From Gammaproteobacteria bacterium (GTDB taxonomy: Bacteria; Pseudomonadota; Gammaproteobacteria; UWMA-0217): a stretch of DNA of 34,708 nucleotides. The notes below the pieces were generated by a model. The model was given only the letters and a program-made list of their open reading frames with translations, ran no database searches and was not told the DNA's origin. Below, one piece after another: positions 26,057-34,708 of the stretch. The position numbers and the translations under genes are program-made. The stretch lies in the NCBI GenBank assembly GCA_027081275.1, contig JALWKV010000247.1:1-34708 (forward strand). The letters run 5' to 3'. The first letter of the stretch is position 1. Each line of letters starts with the position of its first letter.

Positions 26057-27856
26057 ATGCACCCAGTCGCCAAGCGCACCGATACGCCGCCACCGGCCAA
26101 CAGCAGCTGGACCAACCTGCGCAAGATGCTGCCCTACATCTGGGAGTATCGCGGGCGCGTCCTGTTCGCGCTGGCGGCGCTGGTCATCTCGAAGCTGGCG
26201 ATGGTCGGCGTGCCGCTGGTTCTGAAGGAGATCGTCGACAGGCTCGACGCGGAACCCGGCAAGGCGCTCTATCTGCCGATCGGCCTGCTGCTGGCCTATG
26301 GCCTGCTGCGGCTGATCAACAGCGCCTTCAACGAGCTGCGCGACGTGATCTTCGCGCGGGTGCGCTATCACGCCATGCATCGCCTCTCGGCCGAGGTGCT
26401 GCAGCACCTCTACAACCTGTCGCTGCGTTTTCATCTCGAACGCAAGACCGGCAACATCTCGCAGGATCTCAACCGCGGCGCGCAGAGCGTCAGCTCGATC
26501 CTCAACTATCTGGTCTTCAACATCGTGCCGACGGCCGCCGAGTTCCTGCTCGTGGCTTTCGTGCTGCTGAGCCGCTACTCGGCGATCTTCACCATCGTCA
26601 CCTTCGCCACCGTCGCCCTCTATATCGCCTTCACCCTCGGCATCACCAACTGGCGCATGCATTTCCGCCACGAGATGAACCGGCTGGAGTCCGAGGCCAA
26701 CGGCAAGGCGATCGATGGCCTGCTCAACTACGAAACCGTCAAGTACTTCACCAACGAGGCGCTGGAGCTGCGGCGATACAACCGCACGCTCGACAGGTGG
26801 GAAGACGCGGCCATCAAGAGCCAGGCGACGATGTCGCTGCTCAACGCCGGTCAGGGCGCGATCATCGCCATCGGCGTCACCGGCGTGATGTTCTTCGCCG
26901 CCGAGGGCGTCGTCGCCGGGCAGCTGACGCTGGGGGATCTGGTGCTGATCAACACGATGATGCTGCAGCTGTTCCTGCCGCTCGGCTTTCTCGGCGTCAT
27001 CTATCGCGCCCTGCGTTACGCCCTCGCCGACATGGACATGGTTTTCCGGCTGCTGGAGCAGAAACCGGAGATTGTCGATGCGCCGGACGCCAAGCCGCTG
27101 CGGCCCAATGGCGGGCGCGTCGAATTCCGCCATGTCTGGTTCCACTACAACCCGGACCGCCCGATTCTCCACGACATCGACTTCACCGTGCACGAAGGCG
27201 AGAAGGTGGCCATCGTCGGCCCCTCCGGCTCGGGCAAGTCCACGCTGGCACGGCTGCTGTTCCGCTTCTACGATGTCACCGACGGCGCCATTCTCGTCGA
27301 TGGGCAGGACATCCGTCGCGTCACCCAGCAGAGCCTGCGCAAGGCCATCGGCATCGTTCCTCAGGACACGGTGCTGTTCAACGACACGCTGCTGCACAAT
27401 CTGCAGTACGCCAACCCGGAAGCGTCGCTGGAGGAGGTCCACGAGGCGGCCCGCATCGCCGACATCCACGACTTCATCATGTCGCTGCCGGACGGCTACG
27501 ACACCGTCGTCGGCGAACGCGGACTGAAGCTCTCCGGAGGCGAGAAGCAGCGCATCGCGATCGCCCGGGCAATCCTGAAAAAGCCCCGCATCCTGCTGTT
27601 CGACGAGGCGACATCGAGCCTCGACTCGCAATCGGAGCAGAACATCCTCAAGGCGCTGGAGCGGGCCTCGCGCGGCACGACCACGCTGATGATCGCCCAC
27701 CGCCTATCCACCGTCGTCAACGCCGACCGCATCCTGGTCATGAGAAAGGGACGCATTCTGGAGCGCGGCAACCACCGCGAGCTGCTGGCCGCCGGCGGCC
27801 TCTACGCGCAACTGTGGGCACTGCAACAGGACGAAAAAGCCGAAAAATGCGATTGA
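26057..27856 (+). CDS. Atm1-type ABC exporter (permease-ATPase half transporter)
   Basis: A 599-residue half transporter that should work as a homodimer in the inner membrane. Residues about 25-330 form the six-helix exporter domain, with the ATM1/HMT1-like segments SVSSILNYLVFNIVPT and NYETVKYFTNE. Residues about 350-590 form the ATPase: Walker A GPSGSGKST with Lys394, LSGGEKQRIAIARA signature, DEATSSLD Walker B, and the switch His in IAHRLST. Bacterial Atm1 homologues export glutathione conjugates and help with heavy-metal tolerance; the substrate here is inferred. It follows the metallophosphoesterase by 10 bp. Confidence 0.93.
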   Translation: MHPVAKRTDTPPPANSSWTNLRKMLPYIWEYRGRVLFALAALVISKLAMVGVPLVLKEIVDRLDAEPGKALYLPIGLLLAYGLLRLINSAFNELRDVIFARVRYHAMHRLSAEVLQHLYNLSLRFHLERKTGNISQDLNRGAQSVSSILNYLVFNIVPTAAEFLLVAFVLLSRYSAIFTIVTFATVALYIAFTLGITNWRMHFRHEMNRLESEANGKAIDGLLNYETVKYFTNEALELRRYNRTLDRWEDAAIKSQATMSLLNAGQGAIIAIGVTGVMFFAAEGVVAGQLTLGDLVLINTMMLQLFLPLGFLGVIYRALRYALADMDMVFRLLEQKPEIVDAPDAKPLRPNGGRVEFRHVWFHYNPDRPILHDIDFTVHEGEKVAIVGPSGSGKSTLARLLFRFYDVTDGAILVDGQDIRRVTQQSLRKAIGIVPQDTVLFNDTLLHNLQYANPEASLEEVHEAARIADIHDFIMSLPDGYDTVVGERGLKLSGGEKQRIAIARAILKKPRILLFDEATSSLDSQSEQNILKALERASRGTTTLMIAHRLSTVVNADRILVMRKGRILERGNHRELLAAGGLYAQLWALQQDEKAEKCD

Positions 27857-28148
27857 CTGCACGCTTTCAAGCGTTCGCGGAAGCTGTCGCGCAACTTCGG
27901 CGCAAAACCGGCAACACAGGAAACGAACCGACACGACCCTTGACTATTCCCTCATAAACAACTGCTTGCCTGCATACCCTCAGGCAGAACATCCCTTCTC
28001 CACATAAAATTACGAGCTTGCAAAATACGCTATTGTCACGGCACGTCCACCTCGCATCGGTTCCGAATTGACCGGACTTCGGCAAAAAGCGTTACAAGTG
28101 AATGATCATGTTATGATTTCACGGAAATACAGGATTAAATGTACTGAC
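27857..28148. other. Intergenic region before fimV
   Basis: The 292 bp hold no supported gene. A small hairpin TGCCTG-CATACCCT-CAGGCA lies at 27967-27986 without a T tract. AGGA at 28131-28134 is a possible but distant ribosome site for fimV. No convincing promoter was found. Confidence 0.45.
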
Positions 28149-31082
28149 ATGATGTTCTCCAGGCGCCCGCTGACCCGCTCCCTGCTGTTGTCCCTCTCGC
28201 TCGCTGCTGCAGCACCGGTTCATGCGATCGGCGTCGGCAACATCGACATCCTCTCCAATCTCAACCAGCCGCTGCTGGCGAAGATCCACATTCTGGCGTC
28301 ATCCGATGAAGGCATTCGCGCCAGCAAGCTGAAGGTCCGCATCGCCAGCCGCGAGCAGCACGCCCGTTACGGCCTCCCCTACCCGGCCCTGTTGAAGTCG
28401 GCCCGCTTCGTCGTTACGCCAGATGGCAACGGCGGCTTTCTCGTCCGCGCCACCACGAACCGCCCGGTGAAAGAGCCGCTGCTCAACTTTCTGCTCGAGG
28501 TCGACTGGGGCAAGGGGCGGCTCTACAAGGAGGTAGCGCTGCTGCTCGACCCGCCGGGCTACCAGCAACTGCCAGTGACGGCGGCGAAACAGCCGCAACC
28601 CAAGCCGCGCCCGCCGACGCCGGTCGCGCCCCAACCCTCGCCGGAGACCGCTGCAGTCAGCAGCGTCGACGAAGGCTATCAGCCGGTTTTCACCACCCCC
28701 ACCACGCCACTGCCCGCGAGCAGGACGGCAACATCGCTGGGTACCGATGTGTTCGTGCTGCAGCCGGAAGATCTGGAACCGCCCGCCCCGCCAGCACAAA
28801 AAGCGAAAAAGCCGAGGCGCAAGGTCGCCCGCGCCAGAAGCCGCGCCCCCGCCAGACCGGTCCTGGCCGACGGGCGCTATGGACCGGTCAAGGCGGGCGA
28901 CTCGCTGAGCAAGATCGCCCGCCGCGTCGCCGGGAAGCATGCCGACGAGGCTACGATCAAGGCGCTGATGGAAGCCATCTACGCCGCCAATCCCCACGCC
29001 TTCTCCGGGTCGATGGACGCACTGGAGAAGAACACCTACCTCACTATTCCAAACGAAACCGAAATCGCGCTTGGCCCCAGCTATCTCGCTACATCTGCTG
29101 CGATTGGCATCAGCGACTTCGTCACCACGGTCGATGGCGACAGCGACATCGTCGCCGCCGAAAAAACCCCGGCTTCCGCCGAGGTCCAATCTAGCAGCAA
29201 GCCGGAGACGCAGATAAAGACCGGCGAGAAGCCCGCCGAGCCAGCCCCCGAGCCGCCCCCGTCAACAACGGAAATCGTTAAGAACACGACTGGCGAGCTC
29301 AAGCTATTGCCACCGGATCAGACCGCTGCCGAGATCTCGCGCCGCATGTCCGAGCGCATGGCCGAACTCGATCGCGAGGCCAGCAGCGCGCCGCCACGCA
29401 CCGAACCGGAAGAGACGGTCGACAATGATCCGGCTATCGTTGAACGACCGACGGCCACCATCGCCTCGGATCAGCGTTCCGGCAACGCTGCTCAGGCATC
29501 GGGCGGCAGCCTGGCGTCATTGCAAGCGGAGATCGCCAGCCTGAAGGCAGAGCGCAATGAGTTGCTGGACCGGCTCGCCACCGCCGAAACACGACTGGAA
29601 GAGACCGAAGCAAAGCTCCAGCGGCTGGAGCTGAAGATCAGCGCGCTGAACAAGTTGCTGGGCAGCGGCGGCGAAAACGACCTATCCGCCTTCGTCGCCC
29701 GCTGGGGCGTCTGGCTGCTGTTGCCGTTGCTGCCGCTGCTGCTGGTCCTTCTGTGGTGGCGCCACCGCAACAGACAGGTCGAGGAGATCGCCGCCCCGGT
29801 CACGCCGATCACTCCGCCGCAGAGCGAAACCGCGGCGCACGCCCCGATCGCGGCGGACGACATTGAAACAGTCGAGACCGTTTCACGCGACGTCGACCTC
29901 GGCGCCACTGCCGCGCCTTCCACCCCGCCCGCTTCCGCGCCGCCGACCGAGCCGGCGACCGCGACCGAACGCGGCCGCTCGGACAAAGGGGACGACCACA
30001 CGCAGACGATGGACATCGAGGCCACCACGATCGCCCCCGATCAGGTACAGGCGATCACGGCGCCCGATCTGGAGATCGACTCGACCGCGGAACAGGCGGA
30101 CCCGCTCGACCCTCACACCACCGCCGATCTCGAAGCGATGCTGACGCCATCGCTGGACGAGCTGGACCTGAAGCCCGCCGTTTCCGACACCCAGGAGACG
30201 ATGCGACCGGCCGGCCAGGACGACAACACCGCCACCCAGATCCTCAACCCCGACATCGAAGCGGACGCCCATCTGGACAGCGCGGAGGAAGCGGAGATCT
30301 ATCTGGCCTACGGCCAGTTCTCGCTGGCGGAGCAGACCATCGACAAGTTGCTGGCGCTGGAACCCGACAACGATCGGTACCGCCTGCTGCAACTGAAACT
30401 GTTCGCCGAAACCGGCCGCATGAACGAACTCCAGTCGCTGTCGGTGCAACTGCTCGAGAAATACCCCGACCCCAGTAGCGGCATGCACAAGCAGGTGCAG
30501 AACATTTCCGACCGTGCCTTCACCAAGAAGGCGCTGCGGGAACAACCCGACGCCACCGGCGAAACACAGCTGGAGGAACGCGCCGAAAAAACCGCCGTCG
30601 ACGACCAGCAAGCCGCTGACGAGACAGATCTGACGCTGGAGCGGCTTTCGGTCGGAGCCGACAAGCTGTCTGCAACGTATGCCGATGATATCGGTGACTA
30701 CATCTCCGAGGAGACGCTGCCGGATCTCGACATGGTCGACCTCGAGAACAGGGGCAACGAGACCGTCTTCGAAGATCCACTCGCCAGCACTTCCGATACA
30801 ACGCCAAGCCTGGAACTCGATGAGGAGGACCTCACCGATTCGGAACTCGACGCGCTGACGGTCGATCTCGAACTGAAGGATGCAAAGCTGGATCTCGACA
30901 GCGACGATGATCGCACCGTTGCCGAGGATCATATCGAGGAGTTCTCCGATACCGACCTGAGGCTGGAACCCATCGACTTCGAGACCTCCAGCCGGGGCGA
31001 TGAGCGGCTCGATATCGACTTCGATCTGGAATCCGAGCTCGAAAAGCACGTCACCAAGGCCAATCCCGACGACAAGGCATAG
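28149..31082 (+). CDS. fimV: FimV/HubP-family pole-organising protein
   Basis: A 977-residue inner-membrane protein of the FimV/TspA family, which binds peptidoglycan at the pole and supports type IV pili and polar placement of signalling proteins. In order: signal peptide 1-26 (ends VHA); FimV N-terminal domain (IGVGNIDILSNLNQPLLAKI, about 27-130); proline-rich linker; LysM-like domain (about 244-300); coiled coil about 455-510; one membrane helix 519-537; a long acidic cytoplasmic part with a TPR-like segment (about 711-775) and repeated Asp/Glu blocks. The usual FimV C-terminal module (ATKLDLARAY type) is not seen. ATG 28149 is chosen for its signal peptide; 28113 is an alternative. Confidence 0.9.
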   Translation: MMFSRRPLTRSLLLSLSLAAAAPVHAIGVGNIDILSNLNQPLLAKIHILASSDEGIRASKLKVRIASREQHARYGLPYPALLKSARFVVTPDGNGGFLVRATTNRPVKEPLLNFLLEVDWGKGRLYKEVALLLDPPGYQQLPVTAAKQPQPKPRPPTPVAPQPSPETAAVSSVDEGYQPVFTTPTTPLPASRTATSLGTDVFVLQPEDLEPPAPPAQKAKKPRRKVARARSRAPARPVLADGRYGPVKAGDSLSKIARRVAGKHADEATIKALMEAIYAANPHAFSGSMDALEKNTYLTIPNETEIALGPSYLATSAAIGISDFVTTVDGDSDIVAAEKTPASAEVQSSSKPETQIKTGEKPAEPAPEPPPSTTEIVKNTTGELKLLPPDQTAAEISRRMSERMAELDREASSAPPRTEPEETVDNDPAIVERPTATIASDQRSGNAAQASGGSLASLQAEIASLKAERNELLDRLATAETRLEETEAKLQRLELKISALNKLLGSGGENDLSAFVARWGVWLLLPLLPLLLVLLWWRHRNRQVEEIAAPVTPITPPQSETAAHAPIAADDIETVETVSRDVDLGATAAPSTPPASAPPTEPATATERGRSDKGDDHTQTMDIEATTIAPDQVQAITAPDLEIDSTAEQADPLDPHTTADLEAMLTPSLDELDLKPAVSDTQETMRPAGQDDNTATQILNPDIEADAHLDSAEEAEIYLAYGQFSLAEQTIDKLLALEPDNDRYRLLQLKLFAETGRMNELQSLSVQLLEKYPDPSSGMHKQVQNISDRAFTKKALREQPDATGETQLEERAEKTAVDDQQAADETDLTLERLSVGADKLSATYADDIGDYISEETLPDLDMVDLENRGNETVFEDPLASTSDTTPSLELDEEDLTDSELDALTVDLELKDAKLDLDSDDDRTVAEDHIEEFSDTDLRLEPIDFETSSRGDERLDIDFDLESELEKHVTKANPDDKA

Positions 31083-31113
31083 TCATCGACGAGCCGCGTC
31101 CCCTTGTCGTAAC

Positions 31114-31265
31114 GTAACTATTCAGCTCGTTCGGAAAGACATCCGTGACTGCTCAGATTGCCCGTGAAATCCGTCAGTTCAAGGCAGAAAATGTGAGTTT
31201 ACAAAGGTAAATGACCATTTTCGAACGCAGAAATGGCGGATTTCAGGGGTGAGCTGAGCAGTTAC
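31114..31265. mobile_element. 152-bp MITE, copy 2 (IS66-like ends)
   Basis: Same length as copy 1 with about 16 differences. The ends are GTAACTATTCAGCTC and, from the other side, GTAACTGCTCAGCTC (13 of 15 match). It is flanked by a perfect 8-bp direct repeat GTCGTAAC at 31106-31113 and 31266-31273. The central TTTAC/GTAAA stem is kept while the 4-nt loop differs (AAAG versus GAGT in copy 1). It is inserted 31 bp after fimV and 95 bp before the DUF937 gene. No coding capacity. Confidence 0.9.
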
Positions 31266-31360
31266 GTCGTAACGCTTTGCAACTTCCCCTTCCGTCTGGC
31301 CGACTCCTACAGTAACTTGTAGAATCAATCACAGAATTGAAGACAGGAGGGGGAGCAGGC

Positions 31361-31930
31361 ATGAGTCTTCTCGAAACGATCATATCCGCTCAGGGCGGCG
31401 CGCTCGTCAAGCAACTCGCTGACAGCAATGGCGTCGATATCAACGACGCCCTCAACATTCTCGGCAAACTGGTGCCGGGGCTGACGCAGCAGATCAAGCA
31501 GAACGCAGCGGAACCCAAGGGGCTCGACTCGCTGATGAAGGCGCTCGAATCCGGCCAGCACCAGCGTTATCTCGAGCGTGAAACCGAAGCATTTACCCCC
31601 GAGGCGATTGCCGACGGCAACGCCATCCTCGGACATCTGCTGGGCTCCAAGGATCGCAGCCGCGCCATGGCCGCCGAAGTCGCGACACAGGTCGGCGCCA
31701 GCGACAGCATCATCAAGCGAATGCTTCCCCAGGTTGCCGCGATGGTCATGGGCGCGATGAGCAGCCAGACCCGCTCCAGCAATGGCGCCCTCGGCGACCT
31801 GCTCGGCATGATGGGCGGCGGCCAGCAGAATCAGGCAATGGGCATGCTCGCCTCCTTCCTCGACCGCGACAACGATGGCTCGGTCATCGATGACGTCATG
31901 GGCATGGCCGCCCGAATGCTGTTCAAGTAG
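31361..31930 (+). CDS. DUF937 family protein
   Basis: A 189-residue, mostly helical soluble protein with no signal peptide. MSLLETIISAQGGALVKQLA, the middle GNAILGHLLGSKDRSRAMAAEVA and the Gly/Met-rich LLGMMGGGQQNQAMG followed by FLDRDNDGSVIDDVMGMA are characteristic of DUF937 proteins (PF06078), which often end in such a DxDxDGS segment. The biochemical role is unknown. GGAGCAGGC lies just before the ATG. Its promoter region contains the second MITE. Confidence 0.88.
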   Translation: MSLLETIISAQGGALVKQLADSNGVDINDALNILGKLVPGLTQQIKQNAAEPKGLDSLMKALESGQHQRYLERETEAFTPEAIADGNAILGHLLGSKDRSRAMAAEVATQVGASDSIIKRMLPQVAAMVMGAMSSQTRSSNGALGDLLGMMGGGQQNQAMGMLASFLDRDNDGSVIDDVMGMAARMLFK

Positions 31931-31987
31931 CGACCGACATGACGTGGGCAACAGCCTTTTCCCCACCAGTCCGAAGGCTGTCATACA

Positions 31988-32118
31988 TAAAAGCCCACTC
32001 CCCCAAGGGAGAGTGGTGCAAGACTCCCTCTCCCTCGAGGGAGAGGGCTGGGGAGAGGGTGAAAATATTAGTTGCCCCTCTCTCCCAAACCCCCTCCCCG
32101 GTGGGGAGAGGGCTTTTA
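31988..32118. repeat. 131-bp intergenic inverted-repeat element
   Basis: The outer ends are TAAAAGCCCACTCCCC (31988-32003) and the complement of GGGGAGAGGGCTTTTA (32103-32118), 15 of 16 matching. Inside is CCCTCTCCCTCGAGGGAGAG plus GG (32026-32047), a perfect 22-nt palindrome, and further CCCTCTCC blocks. Purine/pyrimidine repeats of this form are frequent between genes in many Proteobacteria. No coding capacity. Confidence 0.75.
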
Positions 32119-32185
32119 CGGCAACCTCTCAAGGAAGGGAGGGCAATCACTCAGCGACAATCCACCAATCAAGAGGAGAAACACC

Positions 32186-32620
32186 ATGGGACTTTTCGAT
32201 TTCGCGCGCAACATGGGCAAGAAGCTGTTCGGCGGTGACGACGACCCCGCAGAAAAGATCAAGGAACATATCGAGGAAGACAACCCCGGCATCGACGGAC
32301 TGGAAGTCACTTATGAAAGTGGCAAGGTCATTATCGCCGGCGAAGCCACATCCGCCGATGCGCTGGAGAAGGCCGTGCTGATGGCGGGCAATATCGAGGG
32401 CGTCGAGGCAGTCGACACCAGCAGCGTGACCGCCCCGGTGCAGACCGTTGCCGTCGAGTTCTACACCATCCAGAAGGGCGATACGCTCTCCGGCATCGCA
32501 AAAAAATTCTATGGCAAGGCCGGCGACTACCCAAAGATCTTCGAGGCGAACAGGGAGGTAATCAAGGACCCGGATCTGATCTATCCCGGTCAGGTCATCC
32601 GCATCCCGAAAGACGCGTGA
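32186..32620 (+). CDS. kbp: BON and LysM domain protein (Kbp/YgaU-like)
   Basis: A 144-residue protein without a signal peptide. Residues about 20-80 form a BON domain (KIKEHIEEDNPGIDGLEVTY) and 92-142 a LysM domain (YTIQKGDTLSGIAKKFYG, then IYPGQVIRIP). This is the layout of E. coli Kbp (YgaU), a cytoplasmic potassium-binding protein; length and N-terminus (MGLFDFARNMGKKLFG) agree well. AGAGGAGA precedes the ATG. The upstream repeat at 31988-32118 separates it from the DUF937 gene. Confidence 0.9.
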   Translation: MGLFDFARNMGKKLFGGDDDPAEKIKEHIEEDNPGIDGLEVTYESGKVIIAGEATSADALEKAVLMAGNIEGVEAVDTSSVTAPVQTVAVEFYTIQKGDTLSGIAKKFYGKAGDYPKIFEANREVIKDPDLIYPGQVIRIPKDA

Positions 32621-32663
32621 TCGACTGGCCGCGCGCCGGGGATCGGCGCGCGGCCGAGCTGCC

Positions 32664-33167
32664 GTGCCAACAGCATTCACCGCCGAAGAACTCCAGGCCG
32701 AAGCGCTCGCCTTTCGCGACGCGTTCAAGACGGTCTTGCTGGCCACCGCCGACAGCAACGCTGCGCCGGACGCCAGCTACGCGCCCTGCGTGATCGATGA
32801 GGACGGGCGCATCGCCGTCTTCATCAGCGAGCTGGCCAACCACACCCGCAATCTTCGCATCAATCCCCGCGCCAGCCTGATGTTCATTGCCGATGAATCG
32901 ACATCAAGGAACCTCTTTGCCCGTCGCCGCCTCACTCTTTCCGCCGCAGCCGAAACGCTGCCGCGCAGCCATCCGCAATGGCCGCCCCTGATGGAGAAAA
33001 TGCGCGATCGTCATGGCAATACCATCGACCTGCTGATGCAGCTGCCCGATTTTCAGCTGTTTCGCTTCACCACGCTCGAAGGCACTTGGGTGCGGGGATT
33101 CGGGCAGGCGTTTCCGGTGCTCAATGACCGACTGGAGATATCGGCGGAGCGCCGCACCAGCGGGTGA
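32664..33167 (+). CDS. HugZ-like, pyridoxamine-phosphate-oxidase-fold protein
   Basis: A 167-residue protein of the split-barrel flavin/haem-binding superfamily. The pattern VLLATADSNAAPDASYAPCV, then FISELANHTRNLRINPRASLMFI, then SRNLFARRRLTL is typical of the HugZ/HutZ haem-utilisation branch; GTWVRGFGQAFPV near the C-terminus corresponds to that family's conserved FGQA segment. HugZ proteins bind or degrade haem; whether this one does is inference. The start is GTG 32664. It ends 10 bp from the convergent VOC gene. Confidence 0.82.
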   Translation: MPTAFTAEELQAEALAFRDAFKTVLLATADSNAAPDASYAPCVIDEDGRIAVFISELANHTRNLRINPRASLMFIADESTSRNLFARRRLTLSAAAETLPRSHPQWPPLMEKMRDRHGNTIDLLMQLPDFQLFRFTTLEGTWVRGFGQAFPVLNDRLEISAERRTSG

Positions 33168-33177
33168 TTGAAAATAG

Positions 33178-33552
33178 CTACCCGATGAATTCCAGCGCAT
33201 TGCCATCCGGATCCCGGCAAAACAGCGCCTGCCTGCCGGAGCGGCTACGGGTAAAGGGAATATTCGCATTCTCCAGCCGCGCCACCAGCGCATCGAAATC
33301 GTTCACCCGAAAGGCGGCATGGCGGTCGCGGCCACCGTGTTCCGGGAGGGGTTGCCCGGCGCAGGGATCGGGCAGCACCAGCAGATGAATCTGCTGCGAC
33401 GATCCGACATCGAGCCAAGCGCCGTCGAACGGCAGTGCCGGTCGCTCGACCAGCGTCATGCCAAGCACGCCGCAATAGAAATCGAGCGCGCGCTGCCTCT
33501 CCCGCACCAGCAGGCTGATGTGGTGTATGCCGCGAAAAATGTTGTCCTGCAT
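33178..33552 (-). CDS. VOC family metalloenzyme (glyoxalase-like)
   Basis: A 124-residue single-domain protein with two beta-alpha-beta-beta-beta modules. IHHISLLVRERQRALDFYCGVLGM at the start, then HAAFRVNDFDALVARL, and the end DPDGNALEFIG, are the usual VOC landmarks. Likely metal ligands are His11, His56, His78 and Glu121. Substrate unknown; glyoxalase I or a related lyase/isomerase are both possible. ATG 33552 follows a GGGGGCG site; the longer frame to 33693 adds unrelated residues. Confidence 0.87.
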   Translation of the reverse strand: MQDNIFRGIHHISLLVRERQRALDFYCGVLGMTLVERPALPFDGAWLDVGSSQQIHLLVLPDPCAGQPLPEHGGRDRHAAFRVNDFDALVARLENANIPFTRSRSGRQALFCRDPDGNALEFIG

Positions 33553-33743
33553 CGTCGCCCCCGTGACCACTGTATGGCTGATATACTTCTCTCGCCCAGG
33601 AATACCCGTCCAGGGTGCGTGGATTTTCGTCGAGAGCAAGGCGTAATAACGCAGGCATAGCAGGGCTACGTCAAGTTTTTTCAACGCAGCCATCGGCGAA
33701 AAGATGCGTGCACTGAATGGGGGATTCTTGGACGCGAGAAGTA

Positions 33744-33749
33744 TATAAT
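33744..33749 (+). promoter_or_regulatory. Possible -10 box of dapC
   Basis: A perfect TATAAT lies 30 bp upstream of the dapC ATG. No convincing -35 box is present at 16-18 bp spacing, so the assignment is tentative. Confidence 0.4.
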
Positions 33750-33779
33750 GCGCCGCTCGATTGTACTCGCCGCCGGCCC

Positions 33780-34708
33780 ATGAACCCAGATCTGCAAAAG
33801 CTGCAACCCTATCCGTTCCAGAAGCTGGCGGCGCTGTTCGAAGGCTGCGTCCCGCCAGCGGAGAAGACGCCGATCCGCCTCTCCATCGGCGAGCCGAAGC
33901 ACCCGACCCCGGCCATCATCCACGACGCCGTCCGTGAAAACCTCCAGCAACTGGCCAGTTACCCGCTGACCGCCGGCATGCCGGCGCTGCGTGAGGCCAT
34001 CGCCGGCTGGCTGACGCGGCGCTTCTCCCTGCCTCGAGACAGCCTCGACCCGTCGCGGAACATCCTGCCGGTCAATGGCACGCGCGAAGCGCTTTTCGCC
34101 TTCGCCCAGTGCGTCGTCGATCGCACGGCGGACAATCCGCTGGTGCTGATGCCCAACCCCTTCTACCAGATCTACGAGGGCGCGGCGCTGCTTGCCGGCG
34201 CCCGACCGCTCTATCTCGACTGCACCGCGGAAAACGGCTTCATTCCCGATTTCGATGCCATCGATGCCGCGACTTGGGACGACTGCCAGCTGCTCTATCT
34301 CTGCTCGCCCGGCAATCCGACCGGCGCGGTGATCGACGAGCCGACGCTGCAAAAGCTGATCACACTGGCGCAGCAACACGATTTCATCATCGCCAGCGAT
34401 GAATGCTATTCCGAAATCTATTTCGACGAGGCCAAACCGCCAGCGGGTCTGCTCGGCGCGGCGGCGACAATGGGCAACAACGACTATTCCCGCTGCATCG
34501 TCTTTCACAGCCTGTCGAAGCGCTCCAACGCGCCGGGGCTGCGCTCGGGCTTCGTCGCCGGCGACGCCGACGTGCTTAAGCATTTTCTGCTCTACCGCAC
34601 CTATCACGGCTGCGCGATGTCGCCGACAGTACAGATGGCCAGCATCGCCGCCTGGAACGATGAACGACATGTTCGCGACAACCGCGATCGCTACCGCGAG
34701 AAGTTCGC
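33780..34708 (+). CDS. dapC: Succinyldiaminopimelate transaminase (C-terminus cut by window edge)
   Basis: The first 309 residues of a fold-type I aminotransferase. MNPDLQKLQPYPFQKLAALF is the signature N-terminus of the proteobacterial DapC family, which makes N-succinyl-LL-2,6-diaminopimelate for lysine and peptidoglycan synthesis. Further features are IGEPKHPTP, SPGNPTG (about 176-182), the cofactor-contact SDECYSEIYFD, and the Schiff-base Lys247 in FHSLSKRSNAPGLRSG. The frame is open to the last base. ATG 33780 lacks a strong ribosome site but matches the family start. Confidence 0.92.
   Translation, partial: MNPDLQKLQPYPFQKLAALFEGCVPPAEKTPIRLSIGEPKHPTPAIIHDAVRENLQQLASYPLTAGMPALREAIAGWLTRRFSLPRDSLDPSRNILPVNGTREALFAFAQCVVDRTADNPLVLMPNPFYQIYEGAALLAGARPLYLDCTAENGFIPDFDAIDAATWDDCQLLYLCSPGNPTGAVIDEPTLQKLITLAQQHDFIIASDECYSEIYFDEAKPPAGLLGAAATMGNNDYSRCIVFHSLSKRSNAPGLRSGFVAGDADVLKHFLLYRTYHGCAMSPTVQMASIAAWNDERHVRDNRDRYREKF

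Noticed and set aside
26003..27700. 565-residue - strand frame opposite the ABC exporter
   Set aside because: Antisense shadow; the exporter has all ABC signatures.

Overview
This is a chromosomal window from a GC-rich gammaproteobacterium. The gene families (FimV, TcdA, NsrR/NnrS, NapC-type cytochromes, YqiA, DapC, the uvrB/aminotransferase divergent pair) fit a respiring, probably denitrification- or sulfur-linked member of the Chromatiales or a nearby order. That placement is an inference from gene content; no marker in the window fixes the species. The coding sequences look uniform in composition. The foreign-looking material is confined to intergenic repeats and one insertion-sequence end.

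Layout: 1-182 is the terminal part of an insertion sequence. 394-4572 holds ppc, tcdA and a membrane protein on the + strand. 4577-5531 (-) is a translationally coupled split permease. 5575-5726 is a 152-bp MITE, then a secreted YbjN-like protein (6010). 6498-8266 is the divergent nnrS/nsrR pair around a likely NsrR operator. Next come a YqiA esterase, a large OmpA-type fusion protein (9110-11737) and a diguanylate cyclase (11752-12765). 12775-13234 is a compound foldback region without credible genes. A small cytochrome c, tRNA-Thr, a chemoreceptor and uvrB follow.

17823-19010 is an aminotransferase. It is followed by tRNA-Asn, which has a duplicated 5' fragment and a hairpin-rich spacer between its apparent promoter and the functional copy. 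Then come a glycosyltransferase, moeA, a DUF2892 protein, a NapC/NirT tetraheme cytochrome, a periplasmic ankyrin protein, a diheme cytochrome c, a metallophosphoesterase and an Atm1-type ABC exporter. fimV, a second 152-bp MITE, a DUF937 protein, a BON/LysM protein, a HugZ-like protein, a VOC protein and a dapC gene cut by the window edge complete the window.

Functional themes: central metabolism (ppc, dapC, aminotransferase), tRNA modification (tcdA), nitric-oxide response (nsrR/nnrS), c-type electron transfer (three cytochromes), molybdenum cofactor (moeA), cell envelope and polarity (fimV, OmpA fusion, LysM protein) and signalling (GGDEF, chemoreceptor). The most notable observations are: a MITE family with GTAA ends and visible 8-bp target duplications that matches the insertion-sequence end at the left edge; the tRNA-Asn 5' duplication; the compound foldback; and an OmpA protein with an apparent sorting tail plus a second signal peptide in its middle. 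I found no CRISPR array, prophage or defence system.
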